The notes under the pieces: model-generated
What the model saw: the letters and a program-made list of their open reading frames with translations, nothing else
Told to the model about the DNA's origin: nothing
Database searches by the model: none
Made by a program: the position numbers and the translations under genes
NCBI GenBank assembly: GCA_900770875.1
Contig: CAAGLV010000087.1
Location: 1-15,269 of the forward strand
Length of the DNA stretch: 15,269 bases
Direction of reading: 5' to 3'
Origin: Flavobacteriales bacterium
GTDB lineage: Bacteria; Bacteroidota; Bacteroidia; Flavobacteriales; Weeksellaceae
Shown here: piece after piece, positions 12,276 through 15,269 of the stretch
How the letters are laid out: the number at the start of each line of letters is the position of its first letter
Position numbering within the stretch: position 1 is the first letter of the stretch

Positions 12276-13301
12276 TTAAAAAATACTCAAATCGTATTGT
12301 TTTGCTAAATCTAAAATAGCATGATAACCTGCGATAGAATTTCCGTGCTCGTCTAATGCCGGACTAAACACACCAATTCCCATTTTTTTGTTTGGTACGC
12401 TAACTGTAATTCCACCACCAACACCCGATTTACTTGGTAAACCAACTTGGCGCGAGTATTCGCCACTAAAATCGTACATACCAGCAGTAAGCATTTGCGA
12501 CTCGATTAATCGGGCTAAATCTTTATTTTTATATTTTGTATCGCCATCAAATCGTGTACAATTATTGGCAAAAAAGTATCCAATTTTTGCTAAATCTTCG
12601 GCATTAACTTCGATAGAGCATTGTTTAAAATAGTTATCTAATTTATCTTCGGTTCCTTCTATTAATCCTGTGTTTTTTAAAACATGAAACATTCCTCTGT
12701 TACGGTGTCCGGTTTCTTTTTCGGATAAATAAACTGTCTCGTTAATTGTGATTGACGGATTTTTTGTGATGTAACGAATCATATCTAAAATCTTTAAATA
12801 CGGAATTTCGCCTTCTCCTTTAATAGAAGCAGTTGTTACAATTGCACCAGCATTCATCATAGGATTTAGTGGCTTTCCGTTATTATCTAAATTAGCAAAA
12901 TGATTGAAGGGCTGATTTGTGCCATAATACCCGATACGTTGGTAAACGTTTTCTTCGCCATTTTCCATCACGGCAATCATTAAAGCGATTATTTTAGAAA
13001 TACTTTGTATTGTAAATTTTTGCTGAACATCGCCCGCGTTGATAATTTTACCATTTTCGGTAATTACCGAAATAGCCAATTGGTTTGGATTCGCTTTCCC
13101 TAATTCGGGAATATAATCGGCAACTTTTCCGTCTTTAATATATGCTTTGTTTGCATTAATAATTTCGTTTAAAGCATTTTGTGTAATTGTGTTATTTTGG
13201 ATTGTTACTGTTTTGCTTTGTGCACAAATTGGCGAATATACAGCCGAAGTTATTGATAAACTTAAAGCGAGAGATAATGTAGTAAATAAATTTTTTTTCA
13301 T
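12276..13301 (-). CDS. glsA: Glutaminase A with signal peptide (exported)
   Basis: A 341-residue glutaminase of the serine-dependent, beta-lactamase-like fold. The SxxK catalytic pair is Ser100/Lys103 in FTIQSISKI. Other family motifs are NPMMNAGAIVT (Asn150), LSEKETGHRNRGM (192-204, with Glu194 and Asn201), Tyr224 in DNYFKQCSIEV and LPSKSGVGGGI near the C-terminus. It hydrolyses glutamine to glutamate and ammonia. Residues 1-28 are a Sec signal peptide (basic MKKN, hydrophobic core, cleavage about ICAQ/SK), about 30 residues more than the usual cytoplasmic GlsA (about 305-310). Export to the periplasm or beyond, hence use of external glutamine, is inferred. The gene diverges from the TonB-receptor gene across 220 bp, and the broken small ORF follows 21 bp after it. 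Confidence 0.94.
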   Translation of the reverse strand: MKKNLFTTLSLALSLSITSAVYSPICAQSKTVTIQNNTITQNALNEIINANKAYIKDGKVADYIPELGKANPNQLAISVITENGKIINAGDVQQKFTIQSISKIIALMIAVMENGEENVYQRIGYYGTNQPFNHFANLDNNGKPLNPMMNAGAIVTTASIKGEGEIPYLKILDMIRYITKNPSITINETVYLSEKETGHRNRGMFHVLKNTGLIEGTEDKLDNYFKQCSIEVNAEDLAKIGYFFANNCTRFDGDTKYKNKDLARLIESQMLTAGMYDFSGEYSRQVGLPSKSGVGGGITVSVPNKKMGIGVFSPALDEHGNSIAGYHAILDLAKQYDLSIF

Positions 13302-13362
13302 AATTAAAACTAAATTAGCAAGATAAACATTTTTAATTAAGTTAATATTACAACATTTTTTA

Positions 13363-13378
13363 AATTTAATGTTAAATT
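13363..13378. repeat. Short palindrome in the glsA/TonB-receptor intergenic region
   Basis: AATTTAA and TTAAATT flank a 2-bp centre. It lies in the 220-bp divergent region 13302-13521. Besides the receptor promoter this is the only structure I see there, and in AT-rich DNA it may be chance. Confidence 0.3.
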
Positions 13379-13469
13379 AGTTATGTAAAGTGTATTTTGC
13401 CGTAATTATTTAAAAATAAAAGGATTGATCTTAAAATGTTATTTTTATTTAGATTTAGTCTATTTTAGT

Positions 13470-13500
13470 TTTGATAAGTTTGAATGTTGAAGTATATTTG
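13470..13500 (+). promoter_or_regulatory. Promoter of the TonB-dependent receptor gene
   Basis: TTTG (13470-13473), a 19-bp spacer and TATATTTG (13493-13500) match the Bacteroidetes primary sigma-factor consensus fully in both boxes and in spacing. The start codon is 21 bp after the -7 box, implying a leader of about 15 bases. Confidence 0.82.
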
Positions 13501-13521
13501 TGCTTCAATTTTTGAATCGCA

Positions 13522-15269
13522 ATGTTTAATAGGGGAAGAAAATATATTATTTTATTTTCATTAATTCAGGGGTTTTCTGGTGTTGTAAATGCACAAGAAA
13601 AAATGGCTAAAATAGATATTCATGTAATGGATTCTGATAGCATATCTTTAAAAAATGTAGACTTAGAATTAAATTCTAATTTAAGATTTAAAACAGATGA
13701 TAAAGGTAACTCTGAATTTACTGTTCCTTATGGAGTTTATCAATTAAAAGTAAAATTACCAGATTATCAGAATCGTACCATTTCTTTGGTTGTAGATAAA
13801 GATAAAGTTATTCCTATTGTATTAGAAGGAAGTAGAATTCAGCTTCAGGAAGCAGTATTTACAGCAAAAGAAGATAAGGGATTAACATCAAAATCGGTAA
13901 TTAATCGTCAAGCAATGTCGCATCTACAACCTTCTAGTTTTAGCGATTTATTAGAGTTGGTTCCGGGTGGTTTAGCCATCGATCCTGCTTTAACAAAAAC
14001 AAATGCTATTAACTTACGCGAAACTGCCGATCATCCATCATCATATAATACAAGTTCTTTAGGAGTACAATTTGTGGTTGATGATAACATTATCAATTCG
14101 AATTCGAATTTTCAGAAAGCTGTAGATGGAAGTGCTTTAAATAGTGCAGCCGAAGGTAGATATAATTACAATACGGGTGTTGATATGCGAACAATTTCTA
14201 CAAATGATATCGAAAAGGTTGAAATTATTCGTGGTATTCCGAATGCCTCTTACGGAGATTTAACATCGGGGTTAGTTAAAATTGAACGTAAAATAGGGAG
14301 CACTCCTTTACAAGCTCGTTTTAAAGTTGATGGATTTAGTAAGCAATATTATGTAGGTAAAGGGTTTAAAGTTTTAGACAATTGGTCGCTAAATGCATCT
14401 TTTGATTATTTAGATGCGCAAGTTGATCCTACCGACGAAACAAATAATTATAAACGAATAACAGCTTCGTTACGATCGAAAGTAGATTTTAAATTATTTG
14501 GTAACGCGATACAATGGCGATCTAATTTAGATTATAACGGAACTTTAGATCAAACAAAGATTGATCCTGATACAGGTTATGCTGCTATCGATCGTTACAA
14601 ATCGTACAATCGTAAATTTATTTTTGCTAATAATTTTATTTACGATTTAAATAAAAGTAACTTTTTAAATAAAATTGTTTTAAATACATCTATTCAGCAA
14701 GGATTTGATCGTATAGAAGAACGTAAATTAGTTCAATATTCTGGACCTAGAGCCATCTCAATTTCAAGAGAAACCGGAGAAAATATAGGTATTTATCCGC
14801 CATTATCTTTTATTTCTGATTCATATACAGACGGAAAACCTTTGGATATTCGTACAAAATTAGAAACAACAGGTAATAGAAGAACAACAAATTTAAAGTT
14901 TGATTATAGTTTAGGTTTAGATTATTCTTACTCAAAAAATAATGGGGAAGGAGAAGTGTATGATGTCATGCAGCCACCTACACCTTCAATGACAACACGT
15001 CCACGTGCTTTTAAATCGATTCCAGCTACTCAAAGTTTAGCATTGTATGGAGGTAACATGTTGGCTTATAAATTAAACGAACATCGTTTTAATTTATATA
15101 CAGGTGTTCGTATGAGCTCGATGTTAGGAATTGATTCTTCATATAAAATTGCAGGAAAAGTTTTTGTTGAGCCTCGTATCAACTTTCAATATAGTTTACC
15201 AAAATTTAATGTTGGTAAACATAAATTAGGAATTGATTTAACTGTAGGTTACGGAGAGTTTTATAAACA
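13522..15269 (+). CDS. TonB-dependent receptor with CarboxypepD_reg-like domain (3' end outside window)
   Basis: The frame from ATG 13522 is open for 582 codons to the window edge, with no stop seen. A signal peptide covers residues 1-24 (RKYIILFSLIQGFSGVVNA, then QEK). Residues about 28-105 resemble a CarboxypepD_reg-like domain (VDLELNSNLRFKTDDKGNSE; IPIVLEGSRIQLQEAVF), common on Bacteroidetes receptors. Residues about 115-258 are the plug, with SFSDLLELVPGG and the conserved DIEKVEIIRGIPNASYGDLT (229-248). The rest is outer-membrane beta-barrel rich in alternating aromatic and polar residues. It imports a ligand across the outer membrane using TonB/ExbBD. The substrate cannot be read from the sequence. 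No SusD partner is visible. The start agrees with the strong promoter 21 bp upstream. Confidence 0.9.
   Translation, partial: MFNRGRKYIILFSLIQGFSGVVNAQEKMAKIDIHVMDSDSISLKNVDLELNSNLRFKTDDKGNSEFTVPYGVYQLKVKLPDYQNRTISLVVDKDKVIPIVLEGSRIQLQEAVFTAKEDKGLTSKSVINRQAMSHLQPSSFSDLLELVPGGLAIDPALTKTNAINLRETADHPSSYNTSSLGVQFVVDDNIINSNSNFQKAVDGSALNSAAEGRYNYNTGVDMRTISTNDIEKVEIIRGIPNASYGDLTSGLVKIERKIGSTPLQARFKVDGFSKQYYVGKGFKVLDNWSLNASFDYLDAQVDPTDETNNYKRITASLRSKVDFKLFGNAIQWRSNLDYNGTLDQTKIDPDTGYAAIDRYKSYNRKFIFANNFIYDLNKSNFLNKIVLNTSIQQGFDRIEERKLVQYSGPRAISISRETGENIGIYPPLSFISDSYTDGKPLDIRTKLETTGNRRTTNLKFDYSLGLDYSYSKNNGEGEVYDVMQPPTPSMTTRPRAFKSIPATQSLALYGGNMLAYKLNEHRFNLYTGVRMSSMLGIDSSYKIAGKVFVEPRINFQYSLPKFNVGKHKLGIDLTVGYGEFYK

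Noticed and set aside
12388..12633. 81-codon plus-strand frame inside the glutaminase gene
   Set aside because: It lies antisense within a complete, motif-bearing glsA and has no features of its own.
1..15269. A new defence, toxin-antitoxin or mobile genetic system
   Set aside because: I looked for nucleases, transposases, integrases, paired small genes and repeat arrays on both strands. Every long frame is either a known metabolic, tRNA-modification or transport gene or a shadow of one.

Overview
The window is AT-rich, with TTA/TCA/AAA-heavy codon use, A-rich leaders instead of strong Shine-Dalgarno sites, and promoters of the Bacteroidetes type (TTTG, about 19 bp, TAnnTTTG). With a CarboxypepD_reg-like TonB-dependent receptor and a flavobacterial-style phenylacetate gene order, it fits a member of the Flavobacteriales (Weeksellaceae/Flavobacteriaceae, for example an Empedobacter/Chryseobacterium-like genus). 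The genus is an inference. Bases 1-20 match the end of the Illumina TruSeq read-1 adapter, so the left edge is a contig end with residual adapter, not genomic DNA.

Bases 21-9160 (+ strand) are a phenylacetate (PAA) catabolic cluster in the order paaA(3' end)-paaB-paaC-paaD-paaG-paaH-paaI-paaJ-paaY-paaZ-paaF, closed by a strong intrinsic terminator at 9197-9223. PaaABC(D)E epoxidises phenylacetyl-CoA. PaaG isomerises the epoxide to oxepin-CoA. PaaZ opens the ring and oxidises the aldehyde. PaaJ, PaaF and PaaH run beta-oxidation to acetyl-CoA and succinyl-CoA. PaaI and PaaY are thioesterase-type safeguards that release CoA from dead-end intermediates. The reductase paaE, the ligase paaK and a regulator are not in the window. 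paaB to paaH are tightly packed or overlapping. From paaI on, gaps of 79-156 bp hold inverted repeats, including two copies of a REP-like palindrome facing each other on either side of paaY.

Bases 9229-10530 hold a divergent pair: a small exported protein of unknown function (-) and a LuxR-type regulator (+), separated by a very AT-rich region with two palindromes. Bases 10651-11996 (-) carry miaA and a DUF1232 membrane protein, each with its own terminator. Bases 12042-13301 (-) carry an exported glutaminase followed by a small ORF that looks like a secreted-protein gene broken by a stop at codon 6. Divergently from glutaminase, a TonB-dependent receptor with a near-consensus promoter starts at 13522 and runs off the right edge.

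I see no CRISPR array, no tRNA or rRNA, no transposase and no convincing new multi-gene system. The points worth a second look are the adapter, the paaY-flanking repeats, the atypical paaF-position crotonase (one catalytic Glu missing), the signal peptide on glutaminase and the nonsense-interrupted small gene.
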